A stretch of DNA of 64,000 bases from Paenibacillus dauci (GCF_000971985.1 NZ_LAQQ01000002.1:372001-436000); one strand, 5' to 3'; shown: positions 7,597-17,422, numbered from the stretch's first letter. Notes: a model not told the origin generated them from the sequence alone. Program-made: numbers and translations.

Positions 7597-8472
7597 TTAT
7601 TTCCGGCTGCGTTCCTGCAGTTCCAGCCAGATCGCAGCCATATCCATATCTGCTTTGCCGTTTTGTCTGGCTTCGGCAAATGTACGGTCGGCAGCAGCGG
7701 CGAGCGGCAGATCGATTCCGTCACGGCGCGCTTCGTCCATGAGCAGACCGAGGTCTTTGGACAGCAGGCTGATCATGAATGCGGCAGGGAATTCTTCGTT
7801 CATCAGCATGTCTTTTTTGGCATTGAGCATTGGAGTAGCTACAGCAGACTGGCCGATCATTTCGATCAGCTGTTCACGCTTCAATCCGGCGTGCTCCCCC
7901 ACGACAAGTGCTTCGCTGATTCCCTGCATCGTAATACCCAGCATCAGATTAATCGACAGCTTGGCCGAGCTGCCTGCACCAACCTCGCCAAAGTGAATCG
8001 TATGCTTGCCAAGAATATCAAAATACGGCTGCGCATCCTGTACAGCCTCTGCGCTTCCGCCTGCCAGAATCACGAGCTGTCCCTGCTGCGCAGGAGCGAC
8101 CGATCCGGATACTGGCGCATCCACATAGACTGCCCCCGCCTGCTGCGTCTGTTGTGCCAGATCCCGAGCTTCTCCTGGGCTGATCGTACTCATATTGATA
8201 ATCAGTGTGCCAGGACGAGTCTGGGCGAGAATGCCTTGCTCGCCATTCAACACCTCGGCGACTGCATCTCCCTTGGTCAGCATAATAAAGACAACTTCTG
8301 CCTCAGCAGCTGCCTCTCCTGGAGTAGAATGCAGCACGGCACCATCCTGCTGCAGCGGAGCAGCCTTGTTGGCTGTGCGATTATAGACATGAACGGGGTA
8401 TCCCGCCTTTAACAGATTGCGGGCCATCGGCAGACCCATATGTCCTGTGCCGATCCATGCGAGGTTTTTCAT
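7597..8472 (-). CDS. NAD(P)-dependent 3-hydroxyisobutyrate dehydrogenase-family oxidoreductase
   Basis: A cytoplasmic beta-hydroxyacid dehydrogenase of 291 residues. The Rossmann motif GTGHMGLPMARNLLKAG (residues 8-24), the substrate-binding DAPVSGSVAPAQQG (about 118-131) and the segment GAGSSAKLSINLM with the catalytic Lys (about 165-177) are all present. Relatives reduce or oxidise 3-hydroxyisobutyrate, tartronate semialdehyde or succinic semialdehyde; the substrate cannot be fixed here. AAAGGAGTGCGTTCAA precedes the ATG. Single gene. Confidence 0.88.
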   Translation of the reverse strand: MKNLAWIGTGHMGLPMARNLLKAGYPVHVYNRTANKAAPLQQDGAVLHSTPGEAAAEAEVVFIMLTKGDAVAEVLNGEQGILAQTRPGTLIINMSTISPGEARDLAQQTQQAGAVYVDAPVSGSVAPAQQGQLVILAGGSAEAVQDAQPYFDILGKHTIHFGEVGAGSSAKLSINLMLGITMQGISEALVVGEHAGLKREQLIEMIGQSAVATPMLNAKKDMLMNEEFPAAFMISLLSKDLGLLMDEARRDGIDLPLAAAADRTFAEARQNGKADMDMAAIWLELQERSRK

Positions 8473-8827
8473 TTGAACGCACTCCTTTGACTGTATAAAG
8501 TAAGATGAACTGCATCTCGTGAAGCATTACGGAGAATGCCTCGCTGCTTCGAATAACAGATGCATCATCCGAAAGCTTCTTTTATTTACCCGAAATAGGT
8601 TGAGCCGACCTCTGCAGTGTGTAATAAACTACAGAAGCATGCTTATCCCTGCTTGATTGTATCATAACGGATTTTCCTGTTTATATTATACGTTTTGCAA
8701 GCGAACAGTCCGATTGCTTCTGTGTTTTGTACCGTTTATCCGGAGAGTAAGCAGTCATCGTGAAGAGAGTCCAAGCCTCTCTATCCTTCGGCTGACAACG
8801 ATCTATGGAATGAACAGGAAGAAGAAG

Positions 8828-8866
8828 TTGACTTTGCAAATACATGTAACTATAATTGTTACATGT
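8828..8866 (+). promoter_or_regulatory. SigA promoter with palindromic operator over the -10 box
   Basis: TTGACT (8828-8833), a 17-bp spacer and TATAAT (8851-8856). A perfect inverted repeat ACATGTAAC-N7-GTTACATGT (8842-8866) flanks the -10, so a bound repressor would block polymerase. The rest of the 458-base gap from 8473 holds no gene I can support. The same design recurs at 44481-44516. Confidence 0.75.
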
Positions 8867-8930
8867 AAGCTATTCTTAATGTAATTCATACTAAAATATA
8901 AAATAATCCAAACCCAGGGAGGAATTAACC

Positions 8931-9566
8931 ATGAAAATCGCAGTTATCGGAGCAACAGGCAAAGCAGGATCACGTATCGCCGAGGAAGCATTGAGCAGAG
9001 GTCATGAGGTTACCGCATTTGTACGCAGCGCAGGCAAAGTACAAAATGACAAACTGAATGTGGTAGAAAAAGAAGTGACGGATCTGACGACAGCAGATGT
9101 ACAGGACTTCGAAGTACTGGTGAATGCATTTGGTACACCGGATGCCGAGCAGCATGTAGTCGTAGGTCGTCATCTGATCGATATATTGAAAGGTGCATCC
9201 AATACCCGTCTGATCGTTGTTGGCGGCGCAGGCAGTTTGTATGTAGATGATGCGCATACGACTCGCCTCGTAGACACACCGGACTTCCCGGATGCTTACA
9301 AACCAACAGCAACCAACCAGGGCAAAAACCTGGAAGACCTCAAACAATCGTCCGGCATCAAATGGACATTTGTCAGCCCGGGTGCATTCTTTGACCCTGC
9401 AGGCCCACGCACTGGCACGTACAAACTGGCGGGTGAGCAGCTGACAGTGAACAGCGAAGGCAATAGCTACTCCAGCTATGCCGACTATGCAATTGCTATC
9501 GTGGACGAAGCGGAAAAAGCTGCTCATGTGAACGAGCGGATTAGCGTAGTTACCGAAGCGAAGTAA
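8931..9566 (+). CDS. NAD(P)H-binding (NmrA-like) oxidoreductase
   Basis: A 211-residue Rossmann-fold protein of the atypical short-chain group (YwnB/YhfK-like). It starts MKIAVIGATGKAGSRIAEEALSRG, with the GATGKAG dinucleotide motif at residues 7-13, and has LIVVGGAGSLYV near 95-106 and SPGAFFDPAGPRTG near 147-160. These proteins usually act as small NAD(P)H-dependent reductases or redox sensors. GGGAGGAATTAACC precedes the ATG. Expression is probably under a dedicated repressor because of the operator at 8842-8866. No partner gene. Confidence 0.85.
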   Translation: MKIAVIGATGKAGSRIAEEALSRGHEVTAFVRSAGKVQNDKLNVVEKEVTDLTTADVQDFEVLVNAFGTPDAEQHVVVGRHLIDILKGASNTRLIVVGGAGSLYVDDAHTTRLVDTPDFPDAYKPTATNQGKNLEDLKQSSGIKWTFVSPGAFFDPAGPRTGTYKLAGEQLTVNSEGNSYSSYADYAIAIVDEAEKAAHVNERISVVTEAK

Positions 9567-9870
9567 TGACTCGGACGAGTCGGCAAAAATTCGGCTGAGT
9601 ATTAAGCGGCTGTCCCCAGTGCGCATCTATTCTGATGAGTGTTACAGCTAAATACAGTATGCTTCGATCTCGCTGTTTTGCCGAATTGTAAAATGACAAA
9701 CTAAAAAGCCCTGCTTGGCGACATGAGGATGACTCTGACGCCAGGCAGGGCTTTTGATGATGTGGACCAATTGTTACAAATAACAAATCAATAGGCTATA
9801 GGAGTTTTACCTTTAAGACATAGACATAGACATAGATGAGCAAGGGGAAACGAACGAGAAATAAGGCATG
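9567..9870. other. Intergenic region with terminator and short repeat
   Basis: This 304-base gap between convergent genes contains the terminator at 9703-9755 and three tandem AGACAT units at about 9816-9833. Nothing else is recognisable. Confidence 0.5.
9703..9755 (+). terminator. Rho-independent terminator after the NmrA-like gene
   Basis: A long stem (AAAAGCCCTGC..GGCG / CGCC..GCAGGGCTTTT) ends in CTTTTG; the left arm begins with five A residues, so it can also work on minus. Confidence 0.75.
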
Positions 9871-10122
9871 TCAGCCAATCTTTCTTTTTTCTGCGTTTCT
9901 TTTGGTGAACGTTACCAGCACCGGAGCATAAATGCAGAACGTGAGCCACCAGATTATGCTGTCCGGCAGCAAGGGATGGCTATCACTGCGCCATATGACG
10001 ACCATAAGAAAAGCCAGATTCATCACCAGATATATGTAGTCATATTTGCGTTTTTCCGGTGGAAACAGGGGTGCCAGTGCTATATAAGCAAGCTGTCCAA
10101 TCATAAAAATAGTCCAGTGCAT
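9871..10122 (-). CDS. Small membrane protein of unknown function
   Basis: An 83-residue protein with hydrophobic segments at about residues 4-19, 27-43 and 55-70 and a basic tail (KRNAEKRKIG). AAAGGAGGGTCTGT just upstream of the ATG makes it a real gene. I do not recognise the family. It is divergent from a DUF3139-like gene with a perfect palindrome between them (10244-10262). Confidence 0.7.
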   Translation of the reverse strand: MHWTIFMIGQLAYIALAPLFPPEKRKYDYIYLVMNLAFLMVVIWRSDSHPLLPDSIIWWLTFCIYAPVLVTFTKRNAEKRKIG

Positions 10123-10243
10123 ACAGACCCTCCTTTATTCCCAGTCTATCGAACATGCTTTCCTGATGCAAACCGGCAGACAGTTACTGACCCTGCATGA
10201 ACAGAAATGGTCTGGCTATGGATAGGCTCCAAAATGTATTATG

Positions 10244-10262
10244 ATTACCATTTGATGGTAAT
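10244..10262. promoter_or_regulatory. Perfect inverted repeat in a divergent promoter region
   Basis: ATTACCAT-TTG-ATGGTAAT has perfect 8-bp arms and lies between the start codons of two divergent small membrane-protein genes (10122 minus and 10381 plus). A likely operator for an unidentified regulator. Confidence 0.5.
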
Positions 10263-10380
10263 ATAAAAGTACTGTTATCCTATAGCATTGCCTATACCCA
10301 TACCGATACAGTCTGCATTTTGCGTCTACGGATCCCGTTATTGTGAACGATCTTCAAGCGAATGGAACAGGGAGGAAAGC

Positions 10381-10725
10381 ATGAACAAACCAAAAATAAA
10401 AAACAGGATCGCGATAATCGTGATCGTACTAATCGTACTGCTTCCTATACTCTACATACAGGTAAATAAACTGGTCTACGCACAGCGGGTCAAGGAGTAT
10501 CTGATTGAACAAAAGCATTATAGTGAGGCGGAGATCGCTTCTGTAAAAGGAGTCTGGGGTAAAAAACTGCCGCCTTTTTATGTCAAAGTCATCTTTGCGG
10601 ATGAACCTTACGCTACGTATATTTACTATGCGCATCGTCCGGTGATGCAAGCGGATGTATGGCCGACAGGAGCCGAGAATCCTCGTCCCGCAGCCAGTCC
10701 ACCGCTCCAACATCTGGAAAAATAA
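10381..10725 (+). CDS. DUF3139-like membrane-anchored protein
   Basis: A 114-residue protein with one N-terminal membrane segment (IAIIVIVLIVLLPILYIQV, about residues 9-27) and a short extracytoplasmic domain. The pattern YLIEQKHYSEAEIASV, then YVKVIFADEPYATYIYY, fits the DUF3139 family (unknown function). I chose ATG 10381 because of GGGAGGAAAGC directly before it. The tail is rich in Pro and Ala. Single gene. Confidence 0.7.
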   Translation: MNKPKIKNRIAIIVIVLIVLLPILYIQVNKLVYAQRVKEYLIEQKHYSEAEIASVKGVWGKKLPPFYVKVIFADEPYATYIYYAHRPVMQADVWPTGAENPRPAASPPLQHLEK

Positions 10726-10828
10726 ACAAGCTGTAAATTTTTCACAAATACATAGCATTCCCACAAAAAACCATATATAATGATTGAAAAACAATTCCGA
10801 TCAGAATTATAGGGAATGGTGAAATGAT

Positions 10829-12031
10829 ATGGTAAAGCACATCAAAGGGATACCCTCTGTCAAAAAAGCGGTATATGATCTGATCGCTTCCCGGCGGGAT
10901 ATTGCCAAAGCGGATATTATGGAGCATTTTCGGCTGACAAGCAGCAGTCTGACCCGTCTGCTGGACGAGATGACGCGTGAAGGCTGGATTATGGAATCCG
11001 GCTTTGGGCAGTCTACAGGCGGTCGGCGGCCGATTTTGTATCAAATCAATGCCGGTGCACGATATATTCTGGGACTGGATATTTCGCGGATCTATTCGGT
11101 GCTGGGTCTGTATGATATGGAGATGAAGCCGCTGGAGCTGCTGCGCTGGAATATGGACGAGCAGATGACTCCGCAGCGGCTGGTTGAACATGTGGGACGG
11201 CAGACGCATGAACTGCTGCTCCGCCATCAGCTGGACCGGGAACAGGTTATCGGTATGGGCGTGGGAGCTGTAGGACCACTCAGTCGGGAGCAGGGACGAA
11301 TCCTGAATCCGCTCTATTTTGCCGCGCCGGGCTGGAACGATGTGCCGCTGCGCAGCTGGCTGGAGGAGGCAACCGGTCTGCCCGTGATTCTGGAAAATGG
11401 AGCAAATACAGCGCTGATCGGTGAACACTGGATGGTACGCAGCGAGAATATCCGGCATATGCTGTATGTACATATAGGGACGGGACTGCGCTCGGCGATG
11501 ATGTCCAATGGCCGGATTGTGCATGGTGCAGTAGATATGGAAGGTTCGATCGGGCAGATGATTATCCAGACAGACGGTCCGCGTCTGCATGGCAGCGGCA
11601 ACTACGGTGCACTGGAAGCTTTTGCTTCGGTGCAGGCGGTTGAGCAGCAGGTACGTGCGCGCAGCAAAATGAGCCGTGAGCAGTGGACGGGAGGAAGTCT
11701 GGCGCTGAAGCCGGAGGCAATCAACTTTACCACGATCGTTCAGGCGCTGGATTCGGGCAATGAGTATGTACGCGAGATTTTCGCACAGTCTGCTGCCTAT
11801 ATGGGCATCGGACTTGCCAATCTGATCAATGTGCTGCATCCCGAGCATATTATTCTGGGCGGCGTGATGATCAGCGCCAATGATCTTTTTTACAATACAG
11901 CGATAGCGGTAGCCGAGCAGAATATTTATTATTCAGACAGTTATCAGCCGGAGTTCTCGCGCGGGATTCTGCAGGAGACAGCGGTCTCGACTGGTGCTGC
12001 GGTGATGGTATGGAATGAGATGGATATTTGA
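10829..12031 (+). CDS. ROK-family transcriptional regulator
   Basis: A 400-residue NagC/XylR-type regulator: an N-terminal winged helix (about residues 8-65; IAKADIMEHFRLTSSSLTRLLDEM) then an ROK domain. The domain looks non-enzymatic. The phosphate motif DIGGT is DISRI (about 74-78), the catalytic Asp of the NDAN motif is Gly (ENGANTA, about 190-196), and the zinc motif CxCGxxGC is HGSGNYGA with every Cys lost. It probably binds a sugar or nucleotide-sugar ligand and DNA only. No obvious target operon is adjacent, so its regulon is elsewhere or autogenous. Confidence 0.88.
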   Translation: MVKHIKGIPSVKKAVYDLIASRRDIAKADIMEHFRLTSSSLTRLLDEMTREGWIMESGFGQSTGGRRPILYQINAGARYILGLDISRIYSVLGLYDMEMKPLELLRWNMDEQMTPQRLVEHVGRQTHELLLRHQLDREQVIGMGVGAVGPLSREQGRILNPLYFAAPGWNDVPLRSWLEEATGLPVILENGANTALIGEHWMVRSENIRHMLYVHIGTGLRSAMMSNGRIVHGAVDMEGSIGQMIIQTDGPRLHGSGNYGALEAFASVQAVEQQVRARSKMSREQWTGGSLALKPEAINFTTIVQALDSGNEYVREIFAQSAAYMGIGLANLINVLHPEHIILGGVMISANDLFYNTAIAVAEQNIYYSDSYQPEFSRGILQETAVSTGAAVMVWNEMDI

Positions 12032-12135
12032 CCGTTGTCAGACAAATAGAGCATCATCCGCTCCTTGTCTGATCTAGCGTAGAATTGTCCTATTTAGCCA
12101 CGAAAAGTGAACTTGGAAATGAGCCTAATGTAAAT

Positions 12136-12182
12136 AGCCCGAGTGTCATTCTTTGAATATATCAGAGAAAGACACTCGGGCT
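12136..12182. terminator. Terminator-like hairpin between ROK and DUF4132 genes
   Basis: A perfect 12-bp stem (AGCCCGAGTGTC / GACACTCGGGCT) in the 270-base gap between convergent genes. The T tracts are short on both sides. Confidence 0.55.
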
Positions 12183-12301
12183 GTTATGGTTAGAATTGAG
12201 AAGTACTATCTAATTTGGCTTAGAGATACATAGATGTATACGAAGCTATTTCTAAAGAGAAGAAGATTCATACACACGCAAGCCGATCCTACCAGCAACA
12301 A

Positions 12302-15300
12302 TCATTGCTTCAGCTGGTTCAGGATCATTGGGTCCTTGATTTTGGTATCCTGTGCCAGCATGACGATTTTGGAAAGGATCTCTGCTGTACGTGGATCTTC
12401 ATCCATAAACGGCAGGAAGATTCGTCCGCGGTGCTGGGAATGTACAGGCAGTATATTCAGTGCACCTGCAGCTTGCTTGTATACGATGGCGCTGCCGAGA
12501 TGGACACTGTATGTGCCAAGACTGCCTTCAATAAGCGCATGATTCTTGTCGATTTGGACATTGGTAATCTTCATCAGTCGCAGCGACTCTGCCACAATGG
12601 CCCGGCGCATCTCTATGGTGGACAGGCTGGCTTCCGGATCGACACCGCCGACATGGGCGACACTCACCGCCAGATCCATATCCCGCATGACCTCGGAGAA
12701 CAGCACAGGTGGAACCTGTTCGAGAGGTACTGGTTTGTAGGTCGTCCGGTCGTGGAACTGTACTGTCTCCAGTGTTGGAGCTTCGGTATCTGCTGGAGAG
12801 AACCAGTCTGCCATTGCATAGACGCTGGCGATCAGATTATTCCGGTAATCGACCTTTTGCAGTCCTTCTTCATAGCTGACTGTCCAGCCGCGTCCACGCA
12901 GCAGGGCTACCGTTTTGTTCGGCTGCACCTGATGTCCGGCATAGCGCCGGGATACGATGCCATTGGATTTTTCATCCTCATTGAGCACATACAGCTCCCG
13001 GAATACCTGTTTGAAAGGCTCCCGGCTGCGCTGATCTGTTCGTTCGCGCTGCTCGGCATAGAACTGGTGCCCGATCAGATCACGTTGGAACAAAGACCAC
13101 TGTCCGCTCTCGTATAGATGAAGCGGATGAGCGATAAACACTTCATCCTCCGGCATCAGTAGATGCTGGATATAATCGGTCACTGCGGCTGGAGCGGTGC
13201 CGGCATCAGTCGTATTCGGATTGCTGCTGGCACTGGATTCGGCAGAACTTGCTCCGGCTGCTTGTAGTTGAAGCAGCGAGGAGGCTTCTTGGTTGATATA
13301 GCCCAGATGCTTACCACTGCGGAAGACAAGAGAGCGGAACAGCGGCGATAGCACCGGATTCTGCTGCAGCCGGCTCAGCTCTGCTGCGGTGAATGACGTT
13401 TGATTCACCATAGAGCGTTCCAGCTCGCTGCGTGCACGCCGGTATTGATCGGTCAGCTCGGTCTTCAGTTCTTTGAGCCGGACGATATATTCATTTTTGT
13501 TCAGGCGGGAAGGGACGGACTTGAGCAGCTTGCCGCTTTTGACCGCTGTCAGGCTGGTTTTGCCTTCTGTATCAATCTCCAGCTGAACATACAGTTCGTC
13601 CTCAATCTCATGTGGTTCAAAATAAACGAGCAGTTCATCCACCTTGCGTGCTTCCATATCCCAGGTCAGGCGGGTGACGTCTGCGTAACCGGCATTGCGT
13701 GCCAGATTATCGAGAGCAATCGCAGAAGCGGCCGCTTCACTGGTACGACGCTGGGCACCGAAGCTTTTACTTTCCTTGAGGAACTGCTGGACGAATTCAT
13801 AGCGTCCGCGGATATCCTGTTCCCGCTGCTCTGTTGATAGTGGAATTAGCGTATAGGATAGCAGCTGATCTTTGTTGCGCTTGGCTGCGACGTTCTGACG
13901 GGTCTGCTCCAAGTTGAGTTTGCCGAGTACAGCATCGGCGAACAGCTGGCTTCGTCTGTGGTTCGAGCCTGCCGAGATATATTTGGCTGCATCATACAAC
14001 AGCTTGAAACGCTCTGCTCCCAGCTCATGATAAGCCTGTTGGAACCAGTTCAGATCGAATGCGCCATCATTGAACTCCTGTGGAGTGATCGGCGAATAGT
14101 GGGCGACGATTGTTTCCTTTTCGGCAGAGAATGTCTCATTGATATGCGCGTGGAAGTACCAGGCTGCACTGCGCAGTCCCTGCCAGTTCAAATGGGCAGC
14201 GATAATCTCGATCCATTGTGGGGCATACATTGCCGCTTCCAGCAGCCGCTTGTCACTGATCGGATAAGTCTTCAGCATGTCGTCCAGCGTCTGTTCATTC
14301 TCGCCTTCGAGCGGGTAGTTATTTTTCAGCAGATGGCTGAATGTCTCTTTCTTGGTGGAATTACCATAGCTGTATATATAGCCCCGGATAAAGGTTTCTT
14401 TTTGCAGATTCGACAGAATAGACAGGAAATACTTCATTCCATCGATACGCTGAATCGACATAGCCAGAGGGGTAACCTCGGTCGGCAGTTCTCCGCGCTG
14501 CAGTTCAATATCCAGAATACGTGCAATCGCCTGTTCCGCGAGCGGACGAATACTCGGGAAGCGATTAACCAGATTATACTGGCTGGTAGGACTGGTGATC
14601 AGCCGCATAAAGTCACGGGCTTGATAGCCAATCAGCATCTGCTTGTACAGTTCATTATCCTGGATAATGTTCATATCATACATTCGGGCGTAATCTTCCG
14701 GTGCCAAATGAGTATAGGATATCGAATGAATATCCAGCGGCAGAAAATTATACAGCGTATGGAAGCGACGACGTGCGGAATCTTCGTTATATGACCGGCT
14801 GCGCAGCAGATTGATCCATGGATCGGCCAGCAGTACCAGTGTGCCGCCGTCCGGCTCCAGATGATCCGCCGGGAAGTTTTGCATCAGATAGTTCAGCGCC
14901 AGGTGAGCCATATCGAATACTTCTTCTTTGCGGCTGTCTTCCAGATAAGCGACCAGCAGGTTGTCGATCTGCTGTTGGTAGGGCAGACGATCATACCAGT
15001 CTCGGATCTCGATCATTTGCTCTACCGGATAAAGGGAACGGATAAACTCTCCGCGCCAGCCTTCCAGCAGCTGATGCTTGTCCAGCTGGTTGTACTCCAT
15101 GGCATGGGAGAAATAACGGTACAGCTGCTGCAGACTCTGATCCAGGCGTTCCGGTTGTGTATACAAAGCGATCTGCATAACAGCCAGATTGTCCATGCCG
15201 CTCTGCTCCAGATACTGCTGCCACAGCGCGGTCAGCGGATAGCGTTCCAGTACTTTGGAAGTATCTTCATCATCGGCTACCCAATTGTTGTAAGAGAGCG

Positions 15301-17422
15301 GCTGAAGCTTGTTGCCGATCAGCAGGGTTTCTTTGTAATTATTGTAGTACTCGACCTCATATTCATGCTCGCGGTGCTCATGAATCAGGTCATTCAATCC
15401 TTGAAGGAATGATCTGATTGGCTCGGATCCCAGTGTGAACACCTGTGTCTTCATATCAAAAGCAGCTGTGCTCGGCGGTATCTTCAGCCATTCTTCGACC
15501 AGATTCGGATCGCATAACCTGTAGCCGTTGGCTGTCGTATATTCGGCTGCCTGTCCCAGCTTCGCCAGCAGTGTCTTCTCCTTGGCAGTCGGATGGGTAA
15601 GTGATTCGGTTATTACGGTCAGCCGTTCATACTGATCCTGACGTTCGGGCTGGCTTTGCAGCTCTGTGATCGTTTCTAGTGCAGCCAGCCGCTGCAGTTC
15701 ACTTTTGCTGCCCAGCAGTCTCGCAACAACAGGCTCAAGCAATTCTCCAGGCTGGCGCAGCAGCAGCTGAATTGCACTCTGGCGCAGTGAGCCGGTTTTT
15801 AGCTTGAGCAGATCTTCGATCAATCGGAGTTCCGCATCGGTCAATACAAAAGTTTTGGCCAGTTTCAGTGCAGTTTCCCGGTTGGACATACTCTTGTCGG
15901 TCAGGGATGCAAAAATAAATTGGCGCTGCTCAGGATCATTACTATCCTTGATCACATATTGAAGCAGAGTGCCGCGCAGATCTGCGCTCATCCGATCCTT
16001 GAGCTGCAGAATCTCGCCGATCAGCTGTGCATCCATGTCATATACAGCCAGATAGATCAGCTTATGGATCAGCCGGTCGGACGAATACTGAATCGTAATA
16101 CCATCGAGAACGCTGGAGGAGAAGCTGATGTCACGCTCGGACAGTCCGAGATAAATATCCCTGATCCGGTTGAAATCCTGCACCCTGTCTGCTTTTTCTT
16201 CCAGCAAAGGAGTCTGGGGAACCCGCAGTACACGCTCCGATTCAGTCACGCTACTGACAAAATCCCAAGTATATTCGCATTCATAAGCATAGTTGTCCAA
16301 TACCCAGTACAGCAGCTCTCCATCATGTTCCTGTAGATGAGGACGGGCCATACGCAGGCGCAGTTCCTTGTTCTGGCTGTTGCTGAGCACATACAGAGCA
16401 ACGATCTTCTGGTAGCGGACACCGGTATCCATCAGATACTGAATCCGGTCATACAGTTCCTGTTCTTCATGGACCGCAGTCGCCCACAGGCTGATATATA
16501 CTTTGTTGGCATTCTCGTCGGTCAGCCATTCATGGCGAAGCGAGCTGTCCGTCAGCGCTTCATACGTCTGACGGATCAACTGTCCCGTAACCCGTGTATT
16601 CGCCGATTCAAGCGGCATGCCTATCCATGTACCAAGGGCTCTGACGATAGCACTGTAGCGGATCAGATCATGCTGCAGAATAGTATCTATCAGCATGATG
16701 GAGGCTTCAAGGGTCCCCTGATCCAGTGTCTCGGTGATCGACTGGCGCAGACCTTCCTGCAGCCGGGCAGCTACCAATAGCTCGCTGATCATCCGGTAAG
16801 CTTCGGTACGGTGCGACATCAGTATGCCCAGAATGATGTCGTAAGAGAGCAGTGCTGTCTGATTATCTCCATAAATGATATCGTGCAATGCCTGCATCAC
16901 CTGTGCATTATCCTGATCCAGCTCATAGGCAATCAGATCGGACAGTGCTTCCTGATTCAACCGGTAGTCGCCCAATAGTTCGTAATTGCGTTCGGTCAGC
17001 ATGGTCATCAGGTCAAAGCCAAAACCGTGCATCGATATCAGGGAAGTCATTTTGTCGAGAATTCGTTCCTTATGTAGTGTGATATCCTGTGTGCGATAGG
17101 GACGACGGTTATATCCTGTGCTGTAAGGATATTCGACCGCATGGGCGGTAATATACCGGAATATGCCGGCAGTCCGTTCATCTGCCAGTGTCGCTACCAT
17201 ACCTATCAGTGGTTCATATAGGGAAGCCGGGTTGTCGTCTTGCGCGAGCTGCTCCAGGCACTGCATCAGCCGGGCAATCTCCTCCTGCTGATTATGTATA
17301 TATCTGCTGGCGCACAGCTTTGCACAGCTGTCTGCGAGTTCATGTAATGGCTCCGGTACAGCGGCTGCGAGACGTTCGATCCGGCTGAGATGCTGTTTGT
17401 ATAGTTCATTCATATCCTTCAT
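12302..17422 (-). CDS. Giant DUF4132 domain protein
   Basis: A 1706-residue cytoplasmic protein with no signal peptide or membrane segments. Most of it reads as helical HEAT-like repeats (for example LADERTAGIFRYI and LRQSAIQLLLRQPGELLEPVVARLLG). The DUF4132 core lies around residues 1245-1430, starting YADVTRLTWDMEARK. A short Ser/Ala/Thr-rich linker (about 1385-1410) precedes a C-terminal domain (about 1410-1706) with DLIGHQFYAEQRERTD and AVSVAHVGGVDPE. The family includes E. coli YehI and MolR-like proteins and has no settled function. AAAGGAG precedes the ATG. Second gene of a two-gene operon, 28 bases after the 140-residue partner. No frameshift or break seen. Confidence 0.8.
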   Translation of the reverse strand: MKDMNELYKQHLSRIERLAAAVPEPLHELADSCAKLCASRYIHNQQEEIARLMQCLEQLAQDDNPASLYEPLIGMVATLADERTAGIFRYITAHAVEYPYSTGYNRRPYRTQDITLHKERILDKMTSLISMHGFGFDLMTMLTERNYELLGDYRLNQEALSDLIAYELDQDNAQVMQALHDIIYGDNQTALLSYDIILGILMSHRTEAYRMISELLVAARLQEGLRQSITETLDQGTLEASIMLIDTILQHDLIRYSAIVRALGTWIGMPLESANTRVTGQLIRQTYEALTDSSLRHEWLTDENANKVYISLWATAVHEEQELYDRIQYLMDTGVRYQKIVALYVLSNSQNKELRLRMARPHLQEHDGELLYWVLDNYAYECEYTWDFVSSVTESERVLRVPQTPLLEEKADRVQDFNRIRDIYLGLSERDISFSSSVLDGITIQYSSDRLIHKLIYLAVYDMDAQLIGEILQLKDRMSADLRGTLLQYVIKDSNDPEQRQFIFASLTDKSMSNRETALKLAKTFVLTDAELRLIEDLLKLKTGSLRQSAIQLLLRQPGELLEPVVARLLGSKSELQRLAALETITELQSQPERQDQYERLTVITESLTHPTAKEKTLLAKLGQAAEYTTANGYRLCDPNLVEEWLKIPPSTAAFDMKTQVFTLGSEPIRSFLQGLNDLIHEHREHEYEVEYYNNYKETLLIGNKLQPLSYNNWVADDEDTSKVLERYPLTALWQQYLEQSGMDNLAVMQIALYTQPERLDQSLQQLYRYFSHAMEYNQLDKHQLLEGWRGEFIRSLYPVEQMIEIRDWYDRLPYQQQIDNLLVAYLEDSRKEEVFDMAHLALNYLMQNFPADHLEPDGGTLVLLADPWINLLRSRSYNEDSARRRFHTLYNFLPLDIHSISYTHLAPEDYARMYDMNIIQDNELYKQMLIGYQARDFMRLITSPTSQYNLVNRFPSIRPLAEQAIARILDIELQRGELPTEVTPLAMSIQRIDGMKYFLSILSNLQKETFIRGYIYSYGNSTKKETFSHLLKNNYPLEGENEQTLDDMLKTYPISDKRLLEAAMYAPQWIEIIAAHLNWQGLRSAAWYFHAHINETFSAEKETIVAHYSPITPQEFNDGAFDLNWFQQAYHELGAERFKLLYDAAKYISAGSNHRRSQLFADAVLGKLNLEQTRQNVAAKRNKDQLLSYTLIPLSTEQREQDIRGRYEFVQQFLKESKSFGAQRRTSEAAASAIALDNLARNAGYADVTRLTWDMEARKVDELLVYFEPHEIEDELYVQLEIDTEGKTSLTAVKSGKLLKSVPSRLNKNEYIVRLKELKTELTDQYRRARSELERSMVNQTSFTAAELSRLQQNPVLSPLFRSLVFRSGKHLGYINQEASSLLQLQAAGASSAESSASSNPNTTDAGTAPAAVTDYIQHLLMPEDEVFIAHPLHLYESGQWSLFQRDLIGHQFYAEQRERTDQRSREPFKQVFRELYVLNEDEKSNGIVSRRYAGHQVQPNKTVALLRGRGWTVSYEEGLQKVDYRNNLIASVYAMADWFSPADTEAPTLETVQFHDRTTYKPVPLEQVPPVLFSEVMRDMDLAVSVAHVGGVDPEASLSTIEMRRAIVAESLRLMKITNVQIDKNHALIEGSLGTYSVHLGSAIVYKQAAGALNILPVHSQHRGRIFLPFMDEDPRTAEILSKIVMLAQDTKIKDPMILNQLKQ

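Noticed and set aside
8657-8884. 75-codon ORF in the gap before the NmrA-like gene
   Set aside because: No SD, and it runs through the promoter and operator at 8828-8866.
9816-9833. Tandem AGACAT x3
   Set aside because: Too short and not linked to any promoter or gene function.
10742-11848. 368-codon minus-strand ORF opposite the ROK regulator
   Set aside because: Shadow frame, rich in His, Gln and Arg, no SD.
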